Assembly: GCA_022652815.1 (NCBI GenBank)
Contig: JALCRR010000001.1
Location: 62,001 to 126,000, forward strand
Source: Oscillibacter sp.
GTDB taxonomy: Bacteria; Bacillota; Clostridia; Oscillospirales; Oscillospiraceae
DNA: 64,000 nt
Reading direction: 5' to 3'
Shown here: positions 27,061 to 36,471 of the stretch, in pieces
Position numbering within the stretch: the first letter of the stretch is position 1
Layout: every line of letters starts with the position of its first letter
Translations under genes and position numbers: made by a program
Notes under the pieces: generated by a model
Told to the model about the DNA's origin: nothing
Databases searched by the model: none
The model's input: the letters and a program-made list of their open reading frames with translations, nothing else

Positions 27061-28086
27061 TCAATCGTGGGAGAAGGCGAAAACGGCGTGACGGACGTAG
27101 CGCTCCCCGGCCTTCAGCACGCAGGAGGGGAAGTCCGGGTGATGGATGGCGTCGGGGAAAACCTGCGTTTCCAGACACACGCCGCTGCGGGGGGCATACG
27201 CCGCGCCGCCCTTGCCCGTGCGGGGCGTGAGACTGTTGGCGGAGTAAAGCTGCACACCCGGCTGGTCGGTGGTAAGGGTCATGCGGATGCCAGACTCCGG
27301 CGCATAGAGCACGGCGGCGGGAGATGTGCCGTTCAAAACCAGATTGATGTCGTAGCCGCCGCACTGCTTCACGCAGATGTCGTCGGCGTCAATGTCCTGC
27401 CCGATGGCCTTTTCCTGCCGGAAGTCCAGCGGCGTGCCGGCAACGGGGAGAATCCGCCCGGTGGGGAGACACGCTGCGTCATTTTCCGTAAAGGTGTCCG
27501 CTTGAAGCTGCAGGCGGTGACCCAGCACGTCGCCCTGGCCGTTCAGGTTGAAATAGGCGTGGCTGGTGAGATTGATGATGGTGTCGGTATCGCTGTCCGC
27601 TTCATAGGTGAGGGACAAGCCGCCTTTTCCGCTCCAGCGTACGGTGACGCTGGCATGCAGAGTGCCGGGGTAGCCCTCCTCGCCGTCGGGAGAGGTGCGG
27701 GAAAACCGCACGCCGTCCGCCAGTGCTTCGCCGCGCCACAGCCGCTTGTCAAAGCCGCGCAGTCCGCCGTGGAGGTGGTTTTCGCCGTCATTGGCGGCGA
27801 GGGGATAGTCCTTGCCGTTCAGGGTAAAGGCCGCGCCGCCGATGCGGTTGGCAAACCGACCGGGGGTTGCGCCCACACAGCCGTCGTGGGCTTCGTATTC
27901 CTCCGCCGTGTCGTAGCCCAAAACAACGTCCGTGAGATGACCGCTGCGGTCGGGAACGCGCAGGGCATGCAGGGTGCAGCCGTAATCCAGAAATTCTGCG
28001 CAGGAGCCGTCGGTGTCAGCGATGCGCCAGAGAGTGACCGCTTCGCCGCGCTTGGTTTTGCCAAAGGGCATCTGGGTAATCTCCAT
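27061..28086 (-). CDS. galM: Aldose 1-epimerase (galactose mutarotase)
   Basis: 341 residues. Interconverts alpha and beta anomers of aldohexoses. Conserved regions are GATPGRFANRIGGAAFTLNG, NHLHGGLRGFDKRLW (His of the binding site), NLTSHAYFNLNGQGDVLGHR with the catalytic His and GYDINLVLNG plus the C-terminal Glu in GVCLETQVFPDAIHHPDFP. Alone on its strand. A LacI-type operator-like TGTAATCGGTTACC lies 57 bases upstream of the start (28143-28156). Confidence 0.95.
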   Translation of the reverse strand: MEITQMPFGKTKRGEAVTLWRIADTDGSCAEFLDYGCTLHALRVPDRSGHLTDVVLGYDTAEEYEAHDGCVGATPGRFANRIGGAAFTLNGKDYPLAANDGENHLHGGLRGFDKRLWRGEALADGVRFSRTSPDGEEGYPGTLHASVTVRWSGKGGLSLTYEADSDTDTIINLTSHAYFNLNGQGDVLGHRLQLQADTFTENDAACLPTGRILPVAGTPLDFRQEKAIGQDIDADDICVKQCGGYDINLVLNGTSPAAVLYAPESGIRMTLTTDQPGVQLYSANSLTPRTGKGGAAYAPRSGVCLETQVFPDAIHHPDFPSCVLKAGERYVRHAVFAFSHD

Positions 28087-28142
28087 GTTTTTTCTTCCTC
28101 CATCAGCGGCGTTTCACCGCAATTTCATGCAATATAATAGTA

Positions 28143-28156
28143 TTGTAATCGGTTAC
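28143..28156. promoter_or_regulatory. LacI/CcpA-type operator-like site upstream of galM
   Basis: TGTAATCGGTTACC is a near-perfect palindrome with central CG. The 11-mer TGTAATCGGTT also occurs on the minus strand at 813-803 upstream of gap. Whether it is a cre site or binds a dedicated repressor is not decidable here. Confidence 0.5.
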
Positions 28157-28517
28157 CACCGGAGTTTCAAGCGAAATTGGGAAAAAAGAAAATTCCACAG
28201 GGCAAAATCACAAAAAACGGCGGTCAGATTTGATGAATCCGCAGATTTACAGGCACAAAAATGTGTGGTATCGTTAAGTGAGGCAGTGTACTTAAACGAT
28301 TTCGCTGCCCGAAAATTACCATCGGCGGGGAAATGCCCGCCGCAGTTCAATCGGGCGTGTGACTCCACCTTTCTCACGCGTTCAGATCATGAAATGGAGG
28401 AAAAACATCCGTTTAACTCACGGTGCGGCAGTGTGGAGACCTGCCGTAAAGCAGACCGGCTGAACACCGGCTGCAAGGCAGACCCTTGCGGAGGCAGATC
28501 TGCCAGAGTGATTGCTT
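28157..28517 (+). other. Leader region before the sugar ATPase gene with palindrome at the ribosome site
   Basis: No gene. Contains CGGCGGG-gaaatg-CCCGCCG (about 28324-28343) and several partial repeats of GCAGAC/CCGGCTG. GGAGG at 28490-28494 is 23 bases from ATG 28518, with the perfect palindrome GGCAGATCTGCC (28493-28504) overlapping it. Folding of that palindrome could shorten the distance or hide the site. Confidence 0.4.
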
Positions 28518-29708
28518 ATGGCAACAGTTTCACTGAAAAGCATCAAGAAGCTCTATCCCAACACCGAGGGCAAGAAAAAGAAGAAGGGCGAGGAGCCGGA
28601 GAAGAAGCACAATCTGCAAATCACGGACGAGGGCGTTCTGGCTGTGCAGGACTTCAATCTGGAAATCGCCGACAAGGAATTTGTCGTCCTGGTCGGTCCT
28701 TCCGGCTGCGGCAAGTCCACGACGCTGCGCATGATCGCCGGTTTGGAGGAAATTTCCGGCGGCGAGCTGTACATCGACGGAAAGCTGATGAACGACGTGG
28801 CTCCCAAGGACCGCGACATCGCCATGGTTTTCCAGAACTATGCCCTCTATCCCCACATGACGGTCTATGAGAACATGGCCTTCTCCTTGAAGCTGAAAAA
28901 GACCCCCAAGGAGGAGATTGACCGCAAGGTGAAGGAAGCCGCCCAGATTCTGGACATTACCGAGTATCTGGACCGCAAGCCCAAGGCCTTGTCCGGCGGC
29001 CAGCGTCAGCGTGTGGCAATCGGCCGTGCCATTGTCCGGGACCCCAAGGTCTTTTTGATGGACGAACCTCTTTCCAATCTGGACGCCAAGCTGAGAAACC
29101 AGATGCGCGCGGAGATCATCAAGCTCCGCTCCCGCATTGATACAACCTTTATTTACGTCACCCATGACCAGACCGAGGCCATGACCCTGGGCGATCGCAT
29201 CGTCATTATGAAGGACGGCGTCATCCAGCAGGTCGGCACTCCGCAGGAGGTGTTCAACCACCCCGCCAACGCCTTTGTCGCCGGCTTTATCGGCATGCCG
29301 CAGATGAACTTCTACGACGCCGAGCTGGTGCGTGAGGCCGACGGCAAGTACGCCGTCAATCTGGAAAATGCCCATGTGGTGCTCTCCGACGAGAAGCAGG
29401 CCAATCTGAAAGCCCACGACGTGGCACCCCAGTCCATTACGCTGGGCGTCCGTCCGGAGCATATCATGCTGGCCGGTTCCGGCACCCAGATGATCCACGG
29501 CGTGGTGGATGTGTCCGAGATGATGGGCTCCGCCGTACATCTGCATCTGCGCGCCTGCGGCCGCGATACCATCATCATCGTGCAGACCATGGATCTGCAG
29601 GGCGAGAACAATGTGGACTTCGGCATCGGCCAGCCCATCGAGTTCACGTTCGGCGGCAACGTGGCTCACGTATTCAGCAAGGAAACCGGCCGGAATCTGG
29701 AATTCTAA
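28518..29708 (+). CDS. Carbohydrate ABC importer ATPase (MsmK/UgpC type)
   Basis: 396 residues. Walker A VGPSGCGKSTTLRMIAGLEE, signature LSGGQRQRVAIGRAIVRDPK, Walker B FLMDEPLSNLDAKLRNQMRA, H-loop FIYVTHDQTEAMTLGDRIVI and a C-terminal regulatory OB-like domain (about 245-396) typical of MalK/UgpC/MsmK. An insert of Lys-rich sequence (EGKKKKKGEEPEKKHNLQI) lies in the first strands. No permease is beside it, so it probably serves several sugar importers, including 36472-39792. Start ATG 28518; a TTG at 28512 is possible. Confidence 0.93.
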   Translation: MATVSLKSIKKLYPNTEGKKKKKGEEPEKKHNLQITDEGVLAVQDFNLEIADKEFVVLVGPSGCGKSTTLRMIAGLEEISGGELYIDGKLMNDVAPKDRDIAMVFQNYALYPHMTVYENMAFSLKLKKTPKEEIDRKVKEAAQILDITEYLDRKPKALSGGQRQRVAIGRAIVRDPKVFLMDEPLSNLDAKLRNQMRAEIIKLRSRIDTTFIYVTHDQTEAMTLGDRIVIMKDGVIQQVGTPQEVFNHPANAFVAGFIGMPQMNFYDAELVREADGKYAVNLENAHVVLSDEKQANLKAHDVAPQSITLGVRPEHIMLAGSGTQMIHGVVDVSEMMGSAVHLHLRACGRDTIIIVQTMDLQGENNVDFGIGQPIEFTFGGNVAHVFSKETGRNLEF

Positions 29709-29721
29709 AAGAACAACGAAT

Positions 29722-29758
29722 GGGGCCGGACAACTTCGTCCGGCCCCTGTTTTGCTTT
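29722..29758 (+). terminator. Terminator after the sugar ATPase gene
   Basis: GGGGCCGGAC-aacttc-GTCCGGCCCC followed by TGTTTTGCTTTT. Confidence 0.85.
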
Positions 29759-29778
29759 TGCCAAGGAAGGAGAACACC

Positions 29779-30417
29779 ATGACGCCAAAAGAAATTGGAA
29801 ACGCCGCACTTGCGGCGCTGGAGCGGATTGCCGACTGGTGCATCGTCAGCGCCTTTTTCCTGCTGTGCTGCGTGCCCGTGGTCACGGCGGGAAGTGCCTG
29901 CGCGTCCCTTTACGACACGGCGGCGCGGTACTTTCTGTCCCGGCACGGCAGTCTGAAAACCACCTTTTTCGCGTCCTTTCGCCGCAACTGGAAGCAGGGC
30001 ATCCCCCTGTCGCTGCTGCTTGCCGCGGCGGGAATTCTCGTGAGCGCGTACCTCTATCTGGGGGAAACTTACGCGCTCTCCGGCGGGTACGCGGTGGTTT
30101 ACTGGCTGGTGGTGGCGGTGGTGTCGGCGGTGGCGTTCGGCGTACTGGCGTGGGCGTTTCCGCTGCTTTCCCGGTTTGACCAAAAGACCGGCGCCATCTT
30201 AAAGGCGGCGTTCGCGCTGGCGGTGGGTGATCCGCTGCGGACGCTTGGCCTGCTTGTCATGCTGGCCGTGTGCGGCTTTGCCTGCCGCTGCGTGCCGATG
30301 CTCCTATTTTTGCTGCCGGGCATCTACGCCCAGCTTGCCGGACGTTTGCAGGAGCCGATTCTGGAAAAGCACACCGCACCGGGGGAGCGTCCCACCTGGG
30401 CGGAGGACGAGGAGTAA
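29779..30417 (+). CDS. YesL-family (DUF624) membrane protein
   Basis: 212 residues, about five membrane segments. ALERIADWCIVSAFFLLCCV, then PVVTAGSACASLYDTAARYF and FFASFRRNWKQGIPLSLLLA are characteristic of YesL proteins, which occur beside sugar importers and glycosidases in Firmicutes but have no settled function. AAGGAG lies 8 bases before ATG 29779. It follows the sugar ATPase gene by 70 bases across a terminator, so a functional link to carbohydrate uptake is inference. Confidence 0.82.
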   Translation: MTPKEIGNAALAALERIADWCIVSAFFLLCCVPVVTAGSACASLYDTAARYFLSRHGSLKTTFFASFRRNWKQGIPLSLLLAAAGILVSAYLYLGETYALSGGYAVVYWLVVAVVSAVAFGVLAWAFPLLSRFDQKTGAILKAAFALAVGDPLRTLGLLVMLAVCGFACRCVPMLLFLLPGIYAQLAGRLQEPILEKHTAPGERPTWAEDEE

Positions 30418-30437
30418 GATGCAGGAGGGGAATCTCT

Positions 30438-30875
30438 ATGAAAATTGCGATTCTTGACAAGGCGGACTATCCGCAGGCACTGCAATTTGTGTTTCGCGTG
30501 TTTTTGGAATATGAGGCGCCGGACTACCCGCCCTGTGGCGTGGAGACGTTCCGCAAATCCGTCCTGGAAAATCAAGCGTATCAGGACAGCCTGACCATCT
30601 ACGGCGCCTACGATGGCGCCCGGCTCGTGGGCGTGATCGCCACCCGGAACGGCGGATGCCACATTGCGCTCTTTTTCGTGGACGGCAGCTACCATAGAAG
30701 GGGCATCGGCAAGCTACTCTTTGCGAAAGTCGTCAGCGATTGCGAAGGCGGAACGATCACGGTCAACGCCTCGCCCTATGCCACGGAGGTGTATCATCAT
30801 CTGGGCTTTGTCGACACGGACACCGAGCAAATGACGGACGGCATGCGCTACACGCCCATGCAATACGAACGGTGA
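30438..30875 (+). CDS. GNAT-family N-acetyltransferase
   Basis: 145 residues. VDGSYHRRGIGKLLFAKVVS is the acetyl-CoA-binding motif A (R/QxxGxG/A), and YATEVYHHLGFVDTDTEQMT near the C-terminus is motif B. Acetylation target unknown. GGAGGGG is 7 bases before ATG 30438; only 20 bases follow the YesL gene, so they are probably co-transcribed. Confidence 0.88.
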   Translation: MKIAILDKADYPQALQFVFRVFLEYEAPDYPPCGVETFRKSVLENQAYQDSLTIYGAYDGARLVGVIATRNGGCHIALFFVDGSYHRRGIGKLLFAKVVSDCEGGTITVNASPYATEVYHHLGFVDTDTEQMTDGMRYTPMQYER

Positions 30876-30958
30876 GATAATTCCCCGCCTGTGCGCCAAA
30901 GGCACACGCGGCGAACTTGATCGGAGCTTGACAACGCGGAATTTGATGGAGGGAAAAC

Positions 30959-31384
30959 ATGAAAAAGATCATAACCACGTTACTATTGGTGATTGCTGTC
31001 TGCGGATTGGTGGGATGCGGAGAAAAAACGGCGTCTGAGGTAAAAATAGATTACGGTAATTCTACGCTCTATTCGGAAGAAGATATGGATGAAGCAATCG
31101 ATCAGATTAAAGCTGAATTCAACACATGGGACGGATGCGAACTTCACAGTATTTCTTATGGCTCAGACGATGATTCCAATTCCGAAAACATCGCGTGGAT
31201 GAACGATTTGAAAGACGGCGAATCCAGCGAGCCGTTCACGCAATGCATCCTGTTCAAAAGCGATTTCCACTCACCTAAGAAAGGCGGCGGAGCGTGGGAA
31301 GCAGATGAGGAGTATACGGACTGGCAATGGTGGCTTGCTCGCTGCGACGGAGGCACCTGGGAACTGATGACATGGGGCTATTGA
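30959..31384 (+). CDS. Small lipoprotein of unknown function
   Basis: 141 residues. Signal peptide MKKIITTLLLVIAVCGLVGC ends in a lipobox with Cys20. The mature part is acidic with Trp-rich patches (EEYTDWQWWLARCDGGTWEL) and no recognised domain. The base composition is visibly more AT-rich than the genes on both sides, which hints at later arrival. Start supported by GGAGG 8 bases upstream. Confidence 0.75.
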   Translation: MKKIITTLLLVIAVCGLVGCGEKTASEVKIDYGNSTLYSEEDMDEAIDQIKAEFNTWDGCELHSISYGSDDDSNSENIAWMNDLKDGESSEPFTQCILFKSDFHSPKKGGGAWEADEEYTDWQWWLARCDGGTWELMTWGY

Positions 31385-31548
31385 CGCAGTTAACCTCCTG
31401 TTAACAGGCGAAGCGCCTTTGCCATGGAAGATGCGGGGAAATCCCCGCATGTTCCGACCATCAAAAACCCAACTTGAAAAGACAGCAAGAAAAGTCGAGA
31501 ATTATTTTGCTCCTTGCGCGATAATAGCTCCTGTCAGGGGGGATCAAC

Positions 31549-32430
31549 GTGACGGAAAAGATTTTGGCGGTACAGCGGATGCAGGATTATATCGCAGCGC
31601 ATCTTACTGACCGAATTACCTTGTGCGACCTGTCCGAGGCGGCTCGGTTTTCTCCTTTTTATTGCGCGCGCATTTTTAAGGAGCTGACGGGGCTTGCACC
31701 GGCTGATTACATCAGGCGGTTTCGGCTGTCTCAATCCGCGCTGCGTCTGCGGGACGAAAAATGCAAGGTGATCGATCTGGCCTACGATACCGGCTACGAC
31801 AGTGTGGACGGTTATCAGCGGGCATTTCAGAATGAATTTGGCTGCAATCCCCGCAAGTACGCCCAATCGCCCATTCCACTCCCGCTGTTTACCCCCTATG
31901 GCGTGAAGTTTCGAACGTTGTGGAAGGAGACACAAACCATGAAGAATACGGCAAATGTTTTTATTCAGGTGATCGACAAGCCGGAGCGCAAGGTCATCAT
32001 CAAGCGGGGCATCAAGGCCAGCGAATACTGGGATTACTGCCAGGAGGTGGGCTGCAATGTCTGGGGCATCCTGACCAGCATGAAGTCCCTTTGCGGCGAG
32101 CCGGTCTGCCTGTGGCTGCCGGAAGCTTACCGCCCGCAGGGCACCTCGGAGTACGTGCAGGGCGTGGAAGTGACCTGCGAGGATCCCGGCGTGATCCCCG
32201 ACGGCTTTGACGTCGTGACCCTGCCGGCGGCAAAATATCTGATGTTCCAGGGCGAACCCTTTGGCGAGGAGGACTACTGCGAAGCCATCGAGGCCGTGGA
32301 ATCCTCCATGGAGCGGTACGACCCGTCCGTCATCGGCTACGCCTGGGACGAGACGAATCCCCGCATCCAGCTGGAACCTCGCGGCGAGCGGGGCTACATC
32401 GAGCTGAAAGCCGTTCGGCCTCTGGCATAA
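31549..32430 (+). CDS. AraC-family regulator with GyrI-like effector domain
   Basis: 293 residues. Residues 5-105 hold two helix-turn-helix units (ITLCDLSEAARFSPFYCARI and AYDTGYDSVDGYQRAFQNEF), followed by a GyrI/SRPBCC-type ligand domain from about 130 (VIDKPERKVIIKRGIKASEY to the end). This is the Rob/SoxS-like order, used for sensing small toxic or amphipathic compounds. Starts with GTG at 31549 behind GGGGGGA. No obvious target gene adjoins it. Confidence 0.9.
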   Translation: MTEKILAVQRMQDYIAAHLTDRITLCDLSEAARFSPFYCARIFKELTGLAPADYIRRFRLSQSALRLRDEKCKVIDLAYDTGYDSVDGYQRAFQNEFGCNPRKYAQSPIPLPLFTPYGVKFRTLWKETQTMKNTANVFIQVIDKPERKVIIKRGIKASEYWDYCQEVGCNVWGILTSMKSLCGEPVCLWLPEAYRPQGTSEYVQGVEVTCEDPGVIPDGFDVVTLPAAKYLMFQGEPFGEEDYCEAIEAVESSMERYDPSVIGYAWDETNPRIQLEPRGERGYIELKAVRPLA

Positions 32431-32514
32431 ATCCGGCCTTTCTGCCGGAGTCGCTGAGAGCACCCGCAAACAGCAGCACCCGTAAGATTGCGATTCTACA
32501 AACCGCATCAAAAG

Positions 32515-32590
32515 AGGGCGTCACCGCAAAAACGGTGACGCCCTGTCAGTATTTTCTTGTGAGCGCGGCATTTTGCCGCGCTCTTTTTTT
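32515..32590. terminator. Two terminators between convergent genes
   Basis: AGGGCGTCACCG-caaaaa-CGGTGACGCCCT (32515-32544) and GAGCGCGGCA-tttt-GCCGCGCTC with seven T (32561-32590). The second T tract touches the stop codon of the minus-strand phosphorylase gene. Confidence 0.88.
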
Positions 32591-35024
32591 ATCCCATGGT
32601 AACTGTGACGTCCGCTACTTCCCCGGCAGGCAGCACCGGCAACACGCCGCCGGTAATCGTTTTGCCGTTCATAGCAAGGGAAACCACGCCCTTTTCCACA
32701 CCTGCGGCGTTGTCCACCGTGATGCGGTACGTTGCGCCGCGATACGTGCGGCTGACGGTGAACCCCTTCCAGCTTGCGGGAATGCAGGGGTCAATCCGCA
32801 GTCCGTCCAGTGTGGGCTGAATGCCCAGAATGTACTGGGAGATGTTGGTGAACGTCCACGCGGCGGTGCCGGTCAGCCAGCTGTTTTTGCCCTCGCCAAA
32901 GGTGGGCGCATCACGTCCGGCCACCATCTGGCAGTAGGCGTACGGCTCCGTGCGGTGAATCTCGCCGATATCCTCCAGATAGACCGGGCAGGTCTTTTTG
33001 AAGATTTCAAATGCCCGCGTGCCGTGACCCAGCACCGTCTCGGCGCAGCTGACCCACGGGTTGTTGTGGCAGAAAATGCCCGCGTTTTCCTTGTAGCCGG
33101 GGGGGTAGGAGCTGATCTCGCCCAGCTCCGTGTGGTACTCCGTATAGGCGGGCTGCAGCAGGACGATGCCGTACTTGCTGTCCAGCTTTTCCTGCACGCT
33201 GCGCAGCGCCGTCTCCGCCTGCCCGGAATCCTTGCCGATGCCGGCCATGACGCACATGCCCTGGGGCTCAATGAAAATCTGCCCCTCTTTGCATTCCCTG
33301 CTGCCTACGGGGTTGCCGAAGGCGTCGTAGGCGCGGCGGAACCATGCGCCGTCCCAGCCGGCGGAAAGGGCGGCACGCTCCATAGCGGCGACTTCCGTCT
33401 CTGCGTCCGCCGCCTCATCGTCAAGACCTAAATGGCGGCACAGGTCCGCGTACTCCCGGCCATATTTGACGAACATGCCCGCGATGAAGACGCTCTCGGC
33501 CACCGGCCCTTCCGACGGGCCGAAGGTCTGAAAGCTCTCGCCGGGCTCGGTGGAAAAGCAGTTGAGGTTCAGACAGTCGTTCCAGTCCGCACGGCCAATC
33601 AGCGGCAGACCGTGGGGACCCTTGTGGGTCACGGTGTAGCGGAAGGAGCGGCGCAGATGCTCCAGCAGGGGAGCGGCTGCGGATTCGTCGTTGTCAAAGG
33701 CGCAGGGCTCCTGCAAAATCGAGAAATCGCCCGTTTCCCGCAGATAGGCGCCCACCGCCGCAATCAGCCACAGCGGATCGTCGTTAAAGCCGCTGCCCAC
33801 GTCCAGATTGCCCCGCTTGGTCAAGGGCTGATACTGGTGATAGGCGCTGCCGTCGGGGAACTGGGTGGCGGCGATGTCCAGAATCCGCTCCCGGGCACGC
33901 TGGGGAATCAGATGGACAAAGCCCAGCAGGTCCTGGCAGGAATCCCGGAAGCCCATGCCCCGTCCCAGACCGCTTTCGTAGTAGCTGGCGGAGCGGCTCA
34001 TGTTGAACGTGACCATGCACTGGTACTGGTTCCAGATGTTCACCACCCGGTTAAGCTTTTTGTCCCCCGTCTCCACGGAGAACTTCCCCAGAAGTCCCGT
34101 CCAGTAGTCCCACAGCTCCGCCATGGCGGTGTCAAACTGCGCATCGGTCTGGAACTTTGCCAAAAGCGCATCGGCAGGCGCTTTGTTGATGACGCCGGGG
34201 GCGGAGAATTTCTCCTCCTGCTTATTTTCGCAGTAGCCCAGCGTGAAGAGGAAGCTGCGCTTCTCACCGGCCTCCAGTTCCACATGCAGGTGGTGGCTGC
34301 CGATGGGTGCCCAGCCGTGGGCGATGGAGTTGCGGCTCTTGCCCTCCAACACGGCGGCGGGATCGCCGAAGCCGCGCATGGCGCCGCAGAAAGCGTCCCG
34401 GCTGGTGTCAAAGCCGGCCACCGGCGCATTGACGGAGTAGACGGCGTAGTGGTTGCGCCGCTCCCGGTATTCGGTCTTGTGATAGATGGTGCTGCCCGCA
34501 ACCTCCACCTCGCCGATGGAGAAGTTGCGCTGGAAGTTGGTCATGTCGTCCATGGCGTTCCACAGGCAGAACTCCACCAGAGAGAATACGTCCAGCACTT
34601 TGCGAGTGCTGCCCTCGTTGGTGATGGTCAGCCGGGTCACCTCACAGGGTGAGCCCATGGGCACCAGCACCTCCTGCCGGGCGCGCACGCCATTTCTACT
34701 GCCCTCCAGCACGGTGTAGCCCATGCCGTGACGGCAGGAGTAGGAATCCAGCGCTGTCCGGGTGGGCAAAAAGCCGGGGTTCCAGACGGTGTCGCCGTCC
34801 TTGATATAGCAGTAGTGCCCGTTGACGTCCCCCGGGCAGTCGTTGTAGCGGTAGCGGGTCAGGCGCAGGAGCTTGGCGTCCTTGTAAAAGCTGTATCCGC
34901 CGCCAGTGTTGGAAATCAGCGAGAAGAATTCCTCATTACCCAGATAGTTGATCCAGGGCAGGGGAGTCTCCGGTGTTGTCATCACATATTCCCGGCGCAG
35001 ATCGTCAAAATGTCCGTATTTCAT
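32589..35024 (-). CDS. Cellobiose phosphorylase (GH94)
   Basis: 811 residues, the normal cellobiose phosphorylase length. Phosphorolysis of cellobiose to glucose-1-phosphate and glucose in the cytosol. Family features: [20 protein letters not shown] at the N-terminus, [20 protein letters not shown], and [20 protein letters not shown] with the catalytic Asp. [15 protein letters not shown] and [20 protein letters not shown] also fit; cellodextrin or laminaribiose specificity cannot be ruled out. It is divergent from a LacI gene followed by a sugar importer, and both start regions carry CGAAAACG(A/T)TTAAG. Confidence 0.93.
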   Translation of the reverse strand: MKYGHFDDLRREYVMTTPETPLPWINYLGNEEFFSLISNTGGGYSFYKDAKLLRLTRYRYNDCPGDVNGHYCYIKDGDTVWNPGFLPTRTALDSYSCRHGMGYTVLEGSRNGVRARQEVLVPMGSPCEVTRLTITNEGSTRKVLDVFSLVEFCLWNAMDDMTNFQRNFSIGEVEVAGSTIYHKTEYRERRNHYAVYSVNAPVAGFDTSRDAFCGAMRGFGDPAAVLEGKSRNSIAHGWAPIGSHHLHVELEAGEKRSFLFTLGYCENKQEEKFSAPGVINKAPADALLAKFQTDAQFDTAMAELWDYWTGLLGKFSVETGDKKLNRVVNIWNQYQCMVTFNMSRSASYYESGLGRGMGFRDSCQDLLGFVHLIPQRARERILDIAATQFPDGSAYHQYQPLTKRGNLDVGSGFNDDPLWLIAAVGAYLRETGDFSILQEPCAFDNDESAAAPLLEHLRRSFRYTVTHKGPHGLPLIGRADWNDCLNLNCFSTEPGESFQTFGPSEGPVAESVFIAGMFVKYGREYADLCRHLGLDDEAADAETEVAAMERAALSAGWDGAWFRRAYDAFGNPVGSRECKEGQIFIEPQGMCVMAGIGKDSGQAETALRSVQEKLDSKYGIVLLQPAYTEYHTELGEISSYPPGYKENAGIFCHNNPWVSCAETVLGHGTRAFEIFKKTCPVYLEDIGEIHRTEPYAYCQMVAGRDAPTFGEGKNSWLTGTAAWTFTNISQYILGIQPTLDGLRIDPCIPASWKGFTVSRTYRGATYRITVDNAAGVEKGVVSLAMNGKTITGGVLPVLPAGEVADVTVTMG

Positions 35025-35050
35025 AAATCCACCAGCCTTTGAGAGTTGAG

Positions 35051-35364
35051 CGAAAACGATTAAGCGGAAAATTGCTTCTTAATAATACAAATTTAGCGGA
35101 TGACCTGCCGAAATGCAAGACAAATATTTGAAAAGATTTTGGGAAAATATGCAAAAATACAAAAAACGATAACTTTTACACAAACTTAAGGCAATGAAAG
35201 CAAAAACTTTGCAGAAAATAAAAAACAAAAAAACGCGGAATAAGCATAATGCACAAAATTCACAAAAGAGTTTTAGCAAAACGGTAAAAGTTAGAAAAAC
35301 TGCCAAAAAACCTCTTGCAAATGGCGCAAAACCGACGTATGCTAAAGCTACGAAAACGTTTAAG
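35051..35364. promoter_or_regulatory. Divergent control region with paired LacI operators
   Basis: CGAAAACGATTAAG (35051-35064) lies before the phosphorylase gene and CGAAAACGTTTAAG (35351-35364) before the LacI gene. The second directly follows TTGCAA (35315-35320) and TATGCT (35338-35343), spacer 17, so it overlaps the start site. Between them about 270 bases are strongly A-rich with no gene, in contrast to the GC-rich surroundings. Confidence 0.72.
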
Positions 35365-35410
35365 AAATAGCGCGAATCCTTGACAATTCAAGGATTTCGG
35401 AGGTGAGGGC

Positions 35411-36421
35411 ATGGTTTCCATTAAAGATATATCCGCTGCCTGCGGCGTCTCCACGGCGACAGTCAGCAAGGCGCTGAACGGCGCCCACGACGTCAGCGAG
35501 GAAACGCGGGAGCGCATCTGCGCCGCAGCGGAGGAGATGGGATACCGACCCAACGCCGCCGCCCGTTCGCTCAAGACAAAGCGTACTTATGATATCGGCG
35601 TCCTCTTCAAGGACGAGGCCGGCAGCGGCTTGACCCACGAGTATTTCTCCGCGGTGCTGGAGGGCTTCAAGAACGAGGCCGAATCCAAGGGCTTTGACAT
35701 TACCTTCATCAACACCAACAACGAGACCATGAGCTATCTCGACCACTGCGTGTACCGCAATGTGGATGGCGTAGCCATTGTGTGCGCCCCGTTTGCCGAT
35801 CCCAAGGTGCTGGAGCTGGCTAAGAGCAATTTGCCGGTGGTGACCATCGACTATGTGTTCAACGGCAAGACGGCGGTGCTGTCCGACAACCTGCAGGGCA
35901 TCACGGATTTGTTCCGGCATGTTTACTCGCTGGGCCACCGGAAAATCGCCTATATCCACGGCGCACCCTCCGGCGTAACCGAAACCCGTACCGTTGGCTT
36001 TTACCGGGCGGCGGAAGAGGCACATCTGGAAATTCCCGATGCCTATGTCCGCGAAGGCGTGTTCCACGATCCCGCCACCTGCGCCCGCATCACGGCAGAG
36101 CTACTGAATTTGAAGGACCCACCCACCTGCATTCTCTTTCCCGATGACTTCTCCGCACTGGGCGGCATCCGGGAAATCCGCCAAAAGGGTCTGCGCATTC
36201 CCGAGGACATCTCCGTGGCCGGCTACGACGGCATCCACATGTCACAGGTGTTGGATCCCCCGCTGACCACGCTGCACCAGAAAACCCGCACCATGGGTGC
36301 GGCGGCTGCCCGGCAGCTGATCGAGCAGATCGAGCATCCCAAGACCACGCTGGCCCGCACCACGGTGATCGGCGGCGATCTGTGGGAGGGAAAGAGCGTA
36401 GCACCCCTAAAATCCAAGTGA
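35411..36421 (+). CDS. LacI-family regulator of the cellobiose locus
   Basis: 336 residues. Helix-turn-helix SIKDISAACGVSTATVSKAL, hinge YRPNAAARSLKTKRTYDIG, then the sugar-binding domain with DDFSALGGIREIRQKGLRIP and SVAGYDGIHMSQVLDPPLTT. It sits between the phosphorylase and the importer genes and has a copy of the same operator at its own promoter, so local repression relieved by a beta-glucoside is likely. GGAGG is 8 bases before the ATG. Confidence 0.93.
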   Translation: MVSIKDISAACGVSTATVSKALNGAHDVSEETRERICAAAEEMGYRPNAAARSLKTKRTYDIGVLFKDEAGSGLTHEYFSAVLEGFKNEAESKGFDITFINTNNETMSYLDHCVYRNVDGVAIVCAPFADPKVLELAKSNLPVVTIDYVFNGKTAVLSDNLQGITDLFRHVYSLGHRKIAYIHGAPSGVTETRTVGFYRAAEEAHLEIPDAYVREGVFHDPATCARITAELLNLKDPPTCILFPDDFSALGGIREIRQKGLRIPEDISVAGYDGIHMSQVLDPPLTTLHQKTRTMGAAAARQLIEQIEHPKTTLARTTVIGGDLWEGKSVAPLKSK

Positions 36422-36471
36422 CTAACCGAACAGGTTACGATAAATCCCGCACAATATGATAAGGAGGACTC

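Noticed and set aside
28013-28870. Open frame across the galM-ATPase gap
   Set aside because: It runs antisense into galM and out of frame through the ATPase gene, with low-complexity basic sequence.
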